Positions 38,026 through 45,707 of a stretch of 64,000 bases of DNA are shown one piece after another (position 1 is the first letter of the stretch; every line of letters starts with the position of its first letter). Below the pieces are notes generated by a model, which saw only the letters and a list, made by a program, of their open reading frames with translations, was not told where the DNA came from and did no database searches. This stretch comes from Shimia_B sp038525525 (GTDB taxonomy: Bacteria; Pseudomonadota; Alphaproteobacteria; Rhodobacterales; Rhodobacteraceae): NCBI GenBank assembly GCA_038525525.1, contig JBCBHO010000001.1, forward strand, positions 1-64,000, written 5' to 3'. The position numbers and the translations under genes were made by a program.

Positions 38026-40821
38026 ATGCTGTTGCGTTCTTTGATCGCCCTTTTCCTGCTCCTGTCGGCCCCGCTCGCCGCGCAGGAGCGCACCAATACG
38101 ATCCTCGTGCTTGATGGGTCGGGCTCCATGTGGGGTCAGATCGACGGGGTCAACAAGATCGTCATCGCACGAGAGGTGGTGGGCACGCTGCTCGCCGATT
38201 TCCCCGGCGGGCAAAACCTCGGGCTCACCGTCTATGGCCACCGCACGCGGGGCGATTGCAGCGATATCGAGACGGTCGTCGCCCCCGGCCAGGGCACGCG
38301 CGGCGCCATCGAGCAGGCGGTCAACGGGATCAACCCGCGCGGCAAGACGCCCATGACCGATGCCATCATCAACGCTGCCGAAGCGCTGCGCTACACCGAG
38401 GAAGCGGCCACCGTCATCCTCGTCTCCGACGGCATCGAGACCTGCAATCCCGATCCCTGCGCGGCGGCGACGGCGCTCGAGGAGGCGGGCATCGATTTCA
38501 CCGCCCACGTGGTGGGCTTCGACGTCACCGATCCCGAGGCGCTGGCGCAGATGCAGTGCCTTGCGGGCAATACCGGCGGCCAGTTCCTGACCGCGGCGAA
38601 CGCCGCTGAACTGAGCACGGCGCTCACCCGCGTGGCGGTGGCGCCGGAGCCCGTTCTGGCGCAGATGGTCTTCGTCGCGCGCGCGGGCACCGGGGGCCCC
38701 GTGCTCGAGGATGTGCGCTGGAGCATCGCGCCCGCGGGCACCGCGGACGCGCGCGCCTTCGAGGGCACAGAGACGCTCACGCTCGAGCCGGGGGACTGGA
38801 CGCTCTCGGCCCAGTGGGCGCAATCGGGCGAGATCATCTCCGGCGGCTTCGTCGTGCCGCCCGAAGGCAGCAGCATCGAGGTCATCTTCCAACCACTGCC
38901 GGAGATCGTCCCCGTCACCTTCCGCGCCGTGCTCGGCACCGAGGACGGCCCCCTCGTGGAGGGACCCGTGGAATGGACGCTGGGCAACGGCGCCTCGCAG
39001 ACGGGCAACCCCTTACAGGCGGATTTCGAGGCTGGCTCCTACACCGTTACGGCCTACTGGCTCGCCGGAGAGGCCGCCTCTGATCCGCGGCAGTTCATCG
39101 CCGTCCCCGGCGGGCGCGAGGTGGTGGTCGTCTTCGAGGAGCCCGCGCCCACCGCCACGCTCACAGCCCCAGCGACGGCCCTCGCCGGATCCAGCATCGA
39201 GGTGGGCTGGGCCGGGCCCGGCGCAGCGGGCGATCTCGTCGCCGTCACGGATGCGAGCCGGACGGACGTGACCTTTCCCTATCGCTACGCCAACACAACT
39301 GAGGTGGCCCAGGGCAATCCGCTCCCCCTCCTCATGCCGACGGTCCCGGGGGATTACGTCGTGGAATACAGCCTCGGCGCAGGCGACGCGCGTATCGGCG
39401 CGGTGCCCATCACGCTCACTGAGCCTCCCGCGTCGATCACGTCACCAAAGACGGTCACCGCCGGCGCGCGGTTCGAGGTGGCTTGGGAGGGGCCGGCCTA
39501 TGCCGGCGACAAGCTCGGTGTCACAGCGGCCGACGCGGAGGATCCGAACTGGCCCTACCGCTTCGCGACCCGCGCCGTGGACGTGACCGAAGGCACGACA
39601 CTCATGCTGCAGGCCCCCACAGAGCCCGGCTCCTACGTCGTCGAATACGCCTTCGGGCAGGACAACCGCCGCCTCCTCGCCGTGGCGCTCGAGGTGGCAG
39701 AAGTCGCCGCGACGCTCACCGCCCCGGCCCGTGTGGAGGCGGGCGCGACCTTCGAGGTCGCTTGGACCGGGCCCGGCTACACCGGCGACAAGCTCGGGAT
39801 CACGGCGGCGGATCATGAAGACATCGGCTGGCCCTACCGCTTCGTCTCCGACACCGCGGAGGTGGCGGAGGGCAGCCCGCTCAGGCTGACCGCCCCCACG
39901 GAGCCCGGTGCCTACGTGGTCGAATACGTGCTGGGGCAAGATAGCTCCCGCCTCGTCGCCGTGGCGCTCGAGGTCACCGGCGTCAGCGCGGCAATCACCG
40001 CGCCCGAAAGCGTCGCCGCCGGCTCCCGCTTCGAGGTCGCCTGGACAGGGCCGGGATACGCGGGTGACAAGCTGGGCATCACCGCCGCCGATGCCGAGGA
40101 TGTCAGCTGGCCCTATCGCTTCGCCGAGGACACGGTGGATGTCGCGGGCGGGTCGACGCTCACGATGCTCGCGCCCACCGCGCCGGGCGCCTACGTCCTC
40201 GAATACGTGCTGGGGCAGGACAGCTCCCGCCTCGTCTCCGTGCCACTGACGGTCACGGCACTCGCAGCCACCCTCACCGCGCCGCCAGAAGCCCCCGCGG
40301 GCGCGCAGGTGGACGTGGCGTGGACCGGCCCGGGATACCCGCGCGATAAGCTCGGCGTCACAGCGGCCGACTACGAGGATATCGCCTGGCCCTACCGCTT
40401 CGCCGCCGATGAGACCCCGGTCTCGGAGGGCGCGGTCGTGCGCGTGCAGCTGCCCACGACGCCGGGCGCCTACGTCCTCGAATACGTGCTGGGCCAGGAT
40501 TCGAGCCGCCTTGCCTCCGTGCCCATCACGGTGACGCCCGTCAGCGCCACGCTCACGGCACCCGCCACAGGCGCGGCAGGCAGCGAGATAGACATCGCCT
40601 GGGAGGGGCCGGGCTACGCCCGGGATTTCATCGGGATCACCCCGGCTGACTACGAGGATATCGCCAGGCCCTATCGCTTCGCGGAGCGGACGCGAGATCT
40701 GCCCGGCGAGGTGTTGCGCCTCACGCTGCCTGACACGCCGGGCGACTACATGCTCGAATACGTGCTCGGCCTCGACACGTCGCGCCTCGCGGCCATCCCC
40801 ATCACCGTGACGGAGAACTGA
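38026..40821 (+). CDS. Secreted von Willebrand factor A protein with six tandem beta repeats
   Basis: 931 residues. Signal peptide MLLRSLIALFLLLSAPLAAQ, then a VWA domain (about 20-200) with the metal-site motif LDGSGSMWG and the distal Thr in GKTPMTDAI. Two further beta-rich segments (about 205-375) lead to six repeats of 91-93 residues (377-931), each with the frame 'AxLTAP...aGsxfeVAWtGPGY..DKLGiTaAdxEDiaWPYRF...PGaYVlEYvLGQDsSRLvsVpltVT'. I start at ATG 38026 because it gives the signal peptide; the upstream in-frame ATG does not. No membrane anchor, sortase motif or catalytic motif is seen. A secreted or outer-surface adhesive role is plausible but unproven. Confidence 0.85.
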   Translation: MLLRSLIALFLLLSAPLAAQERTNTILVLDGSGSMWGQIDGVNKIVIAREVVGTLLADFPGGQNLGLTVYGHRTRGDCSDIETVVAPGQGTRGAIEQAVNGINPRGKTPMTDAIINAAEALRYTEEAATVILVSDGIETCNPDPCAAATALEEAGIDFTAHVVGFDVTDPEALAQMQCLAGNTGGQFLTAANAAELSTALTRVAVAPEPVLAQMVFVARAGTGGPVLEDVRWSIAPAGTADARAFEGTETLTLEPGDWTLSAQWAQSGEIISGGFVVPPEGSSIEVIFQPLPEIVPVTFRAVLGTEDGPLVEGPVEWTLGNGASQTGNPLQADFEAGSYTVTAYWLAGEAASDPRQFIAVPGGREVVVVFEEPAPTATLTAPATALAGSSIEVGWAGPGAAGDLVAVTDASRTDVTFPYRYANTTEVAQGNPLPLLMPTVPGDYVVEYSLGAGDARIGAVPITLTEPPASITSPKTVTAGARFEVAWEGPAYAGDKLGVTAADAEDPNWPYRFATRAVDVTEGTTLMLQAPTEPGSYVVEYAFGQDNRRLLAVALEVAEVAATLTAPARVEAGATFEVAWTGPGYTGDKLGITAADHEDIGWPYRFVSDTAEVAEGSPLRLTAPTEPGAYVVEYVLGQDSSRLVAVALEVTGVSAAITAPESVAAGSRFEVAWTGPGYAGDKLGITAADAEDVSWPYRFAEDTVDVAGGSTLTMLAPTAPGAYVLEYVLGQDSSRLVSVPLTVTALAATLTAPPEAPAGAQVDVAWTGPGYPRDKLGVTAADYEDIAWPYRFAADETPVSEGAVVRVQLPTTPGAYVLEYVLGQDSSRLASVPITVTPVSATLTAPATGAAGSEIDIAWEGPGYARDFIGITPADYEDIARPYRFAERTRDLPGEVLRLTLPDTPGDYMLEYVLGLDTSRLAAIPITVTEN
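39154..40818 (+). repeat. Six tandem coding repeats of about 279 bp
   Basis: Units start at 39154, 39430, 39709, 39988, 40267 and 40546. Four of the six are exactly 279 bases, the first is 276 and the last 273. Units 3-5 share long stretches (GQDSSRL, APGAYVLEY), while the first and last are most diverged, a pattern of internal duplication. Confidence 0.9.
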
Positions 40822-40945
40822 TCCGCGTGGCGCCATTGCGCCGCGCGTTAACGCATTCTTCACTTAGCTGAAGGAAGGATTTCCAGACTGGGAGGGCGCC
40901 ACCCATTGCGGCATCCTCGCGGTATTATTTCGAAAGGCTGCCGCC

Positions 40946-41029
40946 ATGTTCAAGCAATTGCATTACCTCACCATCGCCGCGATCATCTGGGCCGGCGCCA
41001 CCACCATCGCGGTGGCGCTCGTCGGGTAG
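40946..41029 (+). CDS. 27-residue membrane microprotein after the VWA gene
   Basis: ATG to TAG frame of 27 residues: MFKQLHYL head, then a helix-forming stretch TIAAIIWAGATTIAVALVG. A purine-rich GAAAGG lies about 7 bases upstream. It converges on lpdA with a 14-base gap. Function is unknown. It has the same length and head-plus-one-helix design as the microprotein at 33730-33813, but no clear sequence similarity to it. Confidence 0.5.
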   Translation: MFKQLHYLTIAAIIWAGATTIAVALVG

Positions 41030-41043
41030 GCGGCGCGTACCCC

Positions 41044-42450
41044 TCAGAAGTGGATGGCTCGGTCCCACGCGTCGAGCGTGCTTTCGTGCATCATCTCGCT
41101 GAGCGTCGGGTGCGGGAAGACGGTCTCCATGAGGTCCTCTTCCGTCGTCTCGAGCTTTTGGCCGATGACGTAGCCCTGGATCATCTCGGTGACCTCCGCG
41201 CCCACCATGTGCGCGCCGAGGAGCTCGCCCGTCTTGGCGTCGAAGACCGTCTTCACGAGGCCCTCGGGCTCACCCAGCGCGATGGCCTTGCCGTTGCCGA
41301 TGAAGGGGAAGCGGCCCACCTTGATCTCGCGGCCCGTCTCCTTGGCCTTCGCCTCGGTGAGGCCAACGGAGGCGACCTGCGGGTGGCAATAGGTGCAGCC
41401 GGCGATGGCCTCGGGCTTGACCGGGTGCACGTTGTTCTTGCCCGCGATGAGCTCGGCCACCATGACCCCCTCGTGGGAGGCCTTGTGCGCGAGCCAGGGC
41501 CCGTTCGTGGCGTCGCCGATGACGAAGAGCCCCTCGACGCCGGTCCGGCAGTACTCATCGGTCACGGCAAAGGAGCGGTCGAGCTTCACACCCGCCTCCT
41601 CGAGGCCGATGCCCGAGGTGTTGGCCACGATCCCCACGGCGGAGATGACGGTGTCGAACTCCTCGGTGGTGACCTTGCCGCCCTCTTCGATATGCGCGGT
41701 GACCTTCCCTCCCGCGCCGTTGGGCTTGCGGTCGAGCTTTTTGACCATCGCCTTGGCGCGGATCTTCATGCCCTGCTTCTCGAAGGATTTCCGCGCGAAG
41801 GCGGAGATTTCTTCGTCTTCCACGGGCAAGATGCGGTCCATGACCTCGACGACGGTCGTGTCCGTCCCCAGCGTGTTGTAGAAGCTGGCGAATTCGATGC
41901 CGATGGCGCCGGAGCCGATGACGAGAAGCTTCTTCGGCATCCGCGGAGGCACGAGCGCGTGCTTGTAGGTCCAGACGAGATCGCCATCGGCCTCGAGGCC
42001 CGGCAGTTCCCGTGCGCGAGCACCGGTGGCCACGATGATGTTCTTGGCGGTGAGCTCCTCGGACCCCTTCTCCGTCTTGACCGTGACCTTGCCCTTACCT
42101 GCGAGCTTCGCCTCGCCCATGATGGCCGTCACCTTGTTCTTCTTCAGAAGATGCCCCACCCCGCCGTTGAGCTGCTTGGCCACTGCGCGGGAGCGCGCGA
42201 CGACGGCGTCGAGATCGTAATCGATGCCCGAGGCCTTCAGGCCGAATTCCTTGGCGCGGTGCATCAGGTGGAAGACCTCGGAGGAGCGCAGCATCGCCTT
42301 CGTCGGGATGCAGCCCCAGTTCAGGCAGATGCCGCCCATGTGCTCGCGTTCCACCACGGCGACCTTGAGGCCGAGCTGTGCGCCGCGGATCGCGGCCACG
42401 TAGCCCCCGGGGCCAGCGCCGATGACGACCATGTCGAAATTCTGAGCCAT
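41044..42450 (-). CDS. lpdA: Dihydrolipoyl dehydrogenase (E3)
   Basis: Flavoenzyme that reoxidises dihydrolipoamide in 2-oxoacid dehydrogenase and glycine cleavage complexes. The 468-residue protein starts MAQNFDMVVIGAGPGGYVAA (FAD Rossmann), has the redox disulfide GGICLNWGCIPTK, a second Rossmann VIGSGAIGIEFA, FVIGDAT and the C-terminal His-Glu pair in FPHPTLSEMMHE. I begin at 42450; the ATG 11 codons upstream lies beside the operator-like palindrome. No E1/E2 genes are nearby, so the complex served is not shown. Confidence 0.96.
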   Translation of the reverse strand: MAQNFDMVVIGAGPGGYVAAIRGAQLGLKVAVVEREHMGGICLNWGCIPTKAMLRSSEVFHLMHRAKEFGLKASGIDYDLDAVVARSRAVAKQLNGGVGHLLKKNKVTAIMGEAKLAGKGKVTVKTEKGSEELTAKNIIVATGARARELPGLEADGDLVWTYKHALVPPRMPKKLLVIGSGAIGIEFASFYNTLGTDTTVVEVMDRILPVEDEEISAFARKSFEKQGMKIRAKAMVKKLDRKPNGAGGKVTAHIEEGGKVTTEEFDTVISAVGIVANTSGIGLEEAGVKLDRSFAVTDEYCRTGVEGLFVIGDATNGPWLAHKASHEGVMVAELIAGKNNVHPVKPEAIAGCTYCHPQVASVGLTEAKAKETGREIKVGRFPFIGNGKAIALGEPEGLVKTVFDAKTGELLGAHMVGAEVTEMIQGYVIGQKLETTEEDLMETVFPHPTLSEMMHESTLDAWDRAIHF

Positions 42451-42470
42451 TCTGCAGACCTTTCTCAAGC

Positions 42471-42492
42471 GTTTGTTTAACATTAAACAAAC
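42471..42492. promoter_or_regulatory. Perfect AT-rich palindrome upstream of lpdA
   Basis: 10-bp arms GTTTGTTTAA and TTAAACAAAC around a 2-base CA spacer, 20 bases before the lpdA start. It is strikingly AT-rich for this genome and too symmetric to be chance. It has operator geometry; which regulator binds is unknown. Confidence 0.7.
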
Positions 42493-42584
42493 TCACCCAA
42501 GGTCAAAAGGGGGTGCAGGCCAACCCGGCGGCAATGCCGCACTGCGCCCACGGCATAGCTGAGGCGCGACCCGAAGCTGGTCCT

Positions 42585-43160
42585 TCAGGCGTCTTCCACC
42601 TGACGGAGGACGCTGCCATAGCCACCGAAATCGAGGAATTCGCGCTCAGGGGCCGTCATCCGACGCCCGAGCGCGGCGTTGCGGGTGGGAAAGCGGCCGT
42701 AGCGGCGGATGATCTCGCGGTGCGCCTTGGCGTGCAGGAGGTTACCCGCGCCCGCCTCCGGCATCCGGGTGGCAAAGAGCCTCACGGCGCGGTCCTGGTC
42801 CGGCAGGCATTCTGAATGCATGAGCGGGAGGTAGAAGAACTGCCGCGCGGGGGCGTCAATGCGCTTGTCCCAGCTCTTATCGACGGCCATCTTCGCGGCC
42901 GCGAGCGCGTAAGGATCGGAGGCGAAGGCCTCGCCCGTGTCGCGAAACATGTTCCGCGGGAACTGATCCATAAGGATGATGTAAGCCAACGTGCCCGAGG
43001 GATAGGTGAGCCAGAGCCCGTAGCGGCCTTCCATGGCCTCGGTCCAGCCCGCCTCGAACCGGTCGCGCACGGCGGCATCGAGCTCCGCGCCACCGCGGTA
43101 CCAGTCTTCAGGCTTCAGCTCGTCGAGCCAGAAGCCCAGCACGTCTTCCGGGGTCGTCAT
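42585..43160 (-). CDS. DUF924 family protein
   Basis: 191-residue all-helical soluble protein. It opens TTPEDVLGFWLDELKPEDWYRG, then FEAGWTEAMEGRYGLW, LAYIILMDQFPRNMFRDTGEAFASDPYA, RQFFYLPLMHSE and RYGRFPTRNAALGR, the pattern of DUF924 (a TPR-like helical fold). Biochemical role unknown. I start at the Met at 43160; the longer frame adds 23 residues outside the family core. It ends 72 bases before the end of the MFS gene upstream. Confidence 0.85.
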   Translation of the reverse strand: MTTPEDVLGFWLDELKPEDWYRGGAELDAAVRDRFEAGWTEAMEGRYGLWLTYPSGTLAYIILMDQFPRNMFRDTGEAFASDPYALAAAKMAVDKSWDKRIDAPARQFFYLPLMHSECLPDQDRAVRLFATRMPEAGAGNLLHAKAHREIIRRYGRFPTRNAALGRRMTAPEREFLDFGGYGSVLRQVEDA

Positions 43161-43232
43161 GGTGCCCGCTCCTTCACCGCCATCCATCGTCTTTTGCGCC
43201 ACGCTGCGAAAGCCGGGGCCAAAACGCAAGGG

Positions 43233-44528
43233 TCAGGCGGCCTTGTCGGGAGATTGTCCGCCCTCTGCCTCTTTCGCGTCCTCCTCGGCGCTCTCGAAGT
43301 AGTATTCCTGCGCGGCCTCGAAAGCCACGGGCGAGGAGGCCGGCGAGATCGGCGCGTAGCTCGTCGCCTCGTAATCCTCGGCGCTGTAGGTGCTCGGGCG
43401 GCGCATCATCCGGTAGGCCGCGTAGCCTGCGAGCCCGAGAAGGAGGACGGTCAGGAAAAGGAAGAAGCCCTGAGGCCCCACCGTCCCCATGACCCAGCCC
43501 GTGACGAGCGGGCCGAAGATCGCGCCCAACCCGTTGATGAAGATGAGCCCGCCGGAGGCCGCCGCCATGTCCTCGTACTCGATGAAGTCGTTGGTATAGG
43601 CGATGAGGAGCGCATAGAGCGGGTTGGCCGCGCCGCCGATGAAGAACGCCGCGACGAGGATCACGGGGAAGGAAAACGGCAAAAGGAACGCGAAGGCCGC
43701 CGCGCCGCCGCCGAGCGCCGCCGTGTAGAGGATGAGCACCCGGCGATCCATCCGGTCCGAGAGGTAGCCGATCGGGTATTGCAGCACGACCGCGCCCACA
43801 TAGAGCGTCGCCACGAAGATCGAGATCTGCTGCACGCTCATGCCGGCCTGCGTGCCGTAGACCGCCGACATGCCGAACATGGCCGAGAACACGCCGCCAA
43901 GCAGCGCCATGCCCATGCAGCCCAAGGGCGAGATGGCGATGAGCTCGCGCAGCGTCATGGGCTTCGTGGTGTCAAAGGCGGGCGTGGGCGAGATCGACAG
44001 CAGGATCGGCGCGAAGGCGAGGCTCACCAGCACCGAAGGAATGATGAAGAGCTCGTAGCCCGCCGGATCTCCGAAGCCGATGATGCCCTGCGCGGCCACC
44101 ACGCCGGTCATCTGCACGATCATGTAGAGCGAGAGCGCCTGCCCCCGGTTCTCCTTGGTGGTGGCGTTGTTGAGCCAGCTTTCGGCGGTCACGTAGACGC
44201 CCGAGAAGCAAAAGCCGATGATCGCGCGCCCCAGCGTCCAGGCGATGGGATCGGTGAGCACCGGAAAGAGGATCAGCACCGCCGAGATGAGCGAGCCAAG
44301 AGCGGCGAAGACACGGACATGCCCGACCCGGCGGATGAGCTCGGGCGTGGCACGTGAGCCGCCGAGGAAGCCCGCGAAATAGGCCGACATCACGATCGAC
44401 ATCTCGAGCGTGGAAAAGCCCTCGATCCCGCCGCGCACGCCTAGGAGCGTACCCTGCAGACCGTTGCCCACCATCAAGAGGCCCATTCCGAGCAAGAGCG
44501 CCCAAGCGCTCGCCACCACAGCCCGCAT
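43233..44528 (-). CDS. MFS transporter, YcaD-like
   Basis: 431-residue membrane protein with 12 predicted helices. It shows the MFS motif after helix 2 (GSRATPELIRRVGHVRVFAAL) and GYLSDRMDRRVLILYTAALG between helices 6 and 8, then a hydrophilic C-terminal tail rich in Glu/Ala (EDYEATSYAPISPASS). Architecture and motifs suit the YcaD/UMF-like subgroup with unknown substrate. No regulator lies beside it. Confidence 0.85.
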   Translation of the reverse strand: MRAVVASAWALLLGMGLLMVGNGLQGTLLGVRGGIEGFSTLEMSIVMSAYFAGFLGGSRATPELIRRVGHVRVFAALGSLISAVLILFPVLTDPIAWTLGRAIIGFCFSGVYVTAESWLNNATTKENRGQALSLYMIVQMTGVVAAQGIIGFGDPAGYELFIIPSVLVSLAFAPILLSISPTPAFDTTKPMTLRELIAISPLGCMGMALLGGVFSAMFGMSAVYGTQAGMSVQQISIFVATLYVGAVVLQYPIGYLSDRMDRRVLILYTAALGGGAAAFAFLLPFSFPVILVAAFFIGGAANPLYALLIAYTNDFIEYEDMAAASGGLIFINGLGAIFGPLVTGWVMGTVGPQGFFLFLTVLLLGLAGYAAYRMMRRPSTYSAEDYEATSYAPISPASSPVAFEAAQEYYFESAEEDAKEAEGGQSPDKAA

Positions 44529-44641
44529 CGCACCGCTCCTTCGCTTGCGCTTCTGCGGCGCGGCTAGCTGGGAATCAGCAGTGCGTCCACCCGTCCACGG
44601 CCAAGAATGTCGGTTTCAGACCGCGCGCCCTTGGCGGCGTC

Positions 44642-45688
44642 TCAGGGCCAGAGCAGGGAGGCGTCTCCGTAGGAGAAAAAGCGGTATCTCTCGGCGATGG
44701 CATGGTCATAGACCGCGTCCACCCGGTCCTTCCCGATAAAGGCGCTCACGAGCATCATGAGCGTTGATTTGGGCAGGTGGAAATTCGTCATCAGCCCGTC
44801 GGCCACGGCGAACTCGAAGCCTGGCGTGATGAAGATGTCCGTCTCTCCCGTCCACGCCCCGAGCGTCCCGCCCCGTCCCGCGGTCTCGAGGAGCCGCATG
44901 GCCGTCGTGCCCACGGGGATGACACGCCCGCCCTCGGCCTTCGTCTTGGTGATCTCGGCGGCCGCAGTCTCCGTGACCTCGCCCCATTCGGGATGCATCT
45001 TGTGCTCCGAGATGTCGTCCACCTTCACGGGCAGGAAGGTACCCGCGCCCACATGGAGCGTGACGAAGGAATGCTCAACACCGCGCCGCGCGAGGCTCGC
45101 CATGACACCGTCATCGAAGTGAAGCGAGGCCGTGGGCGCCGCGATGGCGCCCGCATGGCGGGCAAAGATGGGCTGGTAGTCATCGCGGTCCTGCGCGTCC
45201 GCCGGGCGCTTCGCGGCGATGTAGGGCGGCAGAGGCATGTGCCCGGCGCGGTCGAGGGCGGCGTCGAAATCATCCCCGGCGAGCGAGAAGGCGAGCCGCC
45301 CTTGCCCCTCGCCCTTGGAGACGAGCTGCGCGGAGAGCGCGTCGCCAAAGACGATGATCTCGCCCTCGGTCACCTTGCGCAGGGGCTTGAGGAGCGCGTC
45401 CCAGGTGCCATCGGGCTGCGGTGCAAGGAGCGTGACCTCGATCTTGGCCGTCACCTCGCCCTGCGCGCTCGCCCGCGTGCGCGTGCCGAAGAGGCGCGCG
45501 GGAATGACCTTCGTGTCGTTGAAGACGAGCCTGTCGCCGGGATGCAGGTGATCGGCGAGGTCGCGCACGACCGCGTCCCGCAGGCCCGAGACCGCCGAAA
45601 TTAGAAGCCGCGCCGCGCTCCGCGGGACAGCCGGGCGCGTGGCGATGAGCGCCTCGGGCAGCGCGAAATCGAAATCTGAGAGTTTCAT
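44642..45688 (-). CDS. queA: S-adenosylmethionine:tRNA ribosyltransferase-isomerase
   Basis: Makes epoxyqueuosine in tRNA from preQ1-tRNA. The 348-residue protein starts MKLSDFDFALPEALIATRPA and has DRLVFNDTKVIPARLFG, MPLPPYI, FDDGVMASLARRGVEHSFVTLHVGAGTFLPVKVDDISEHKMHPEW and PKSTLMMLVSAFIGKD, all diagnostic of QueA. tgt, usually next to it, is not in the window. It lies 19 bases downstream of the AsmA-like gene's end. Confidence 0.96.
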   Translation of the reverse strand: MKLSDFDFALPEALIATRPAVPRSAARLLISAVSGLRDAVVRDLADHLHPGDRLVFNDTKVIPARLFGTRTRASAQGEVTAKIEVTLLAPQPDGTWDALLKPLRKVTEGEIIVFGDALSAQLVSKGEGQGRLAFSLAGDDFDAALDRAGHMPLPPYIAAKRPADAQDRDDYQPIFARHAGAIAAPTASLHFDDGVMASLARRGVEHSFVTLHVGAGTFLPVKVDDISEHKMHPEWGEVTETAAAEITKTKAEGGRVIPVGTTAMRLLETAGRGGTLGAWTGETDIFITPGFEFAVADGLMTNFHLPKSTLMMLVSAFIGKDRVDAVYDHAIAERYRFFSYGDASLLWP

Positions 45689-45707
45689 GGGCCTGACCGT
45701 CCAGCAG

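Noticed and set aside
40848..40862. Possible CtrA site TTAA-N7-TTCA before the microprotein at 40946
   Set aside because: One mismatch in a short motif with no known CtrA-linked gene next to it; kept out for lack of context.
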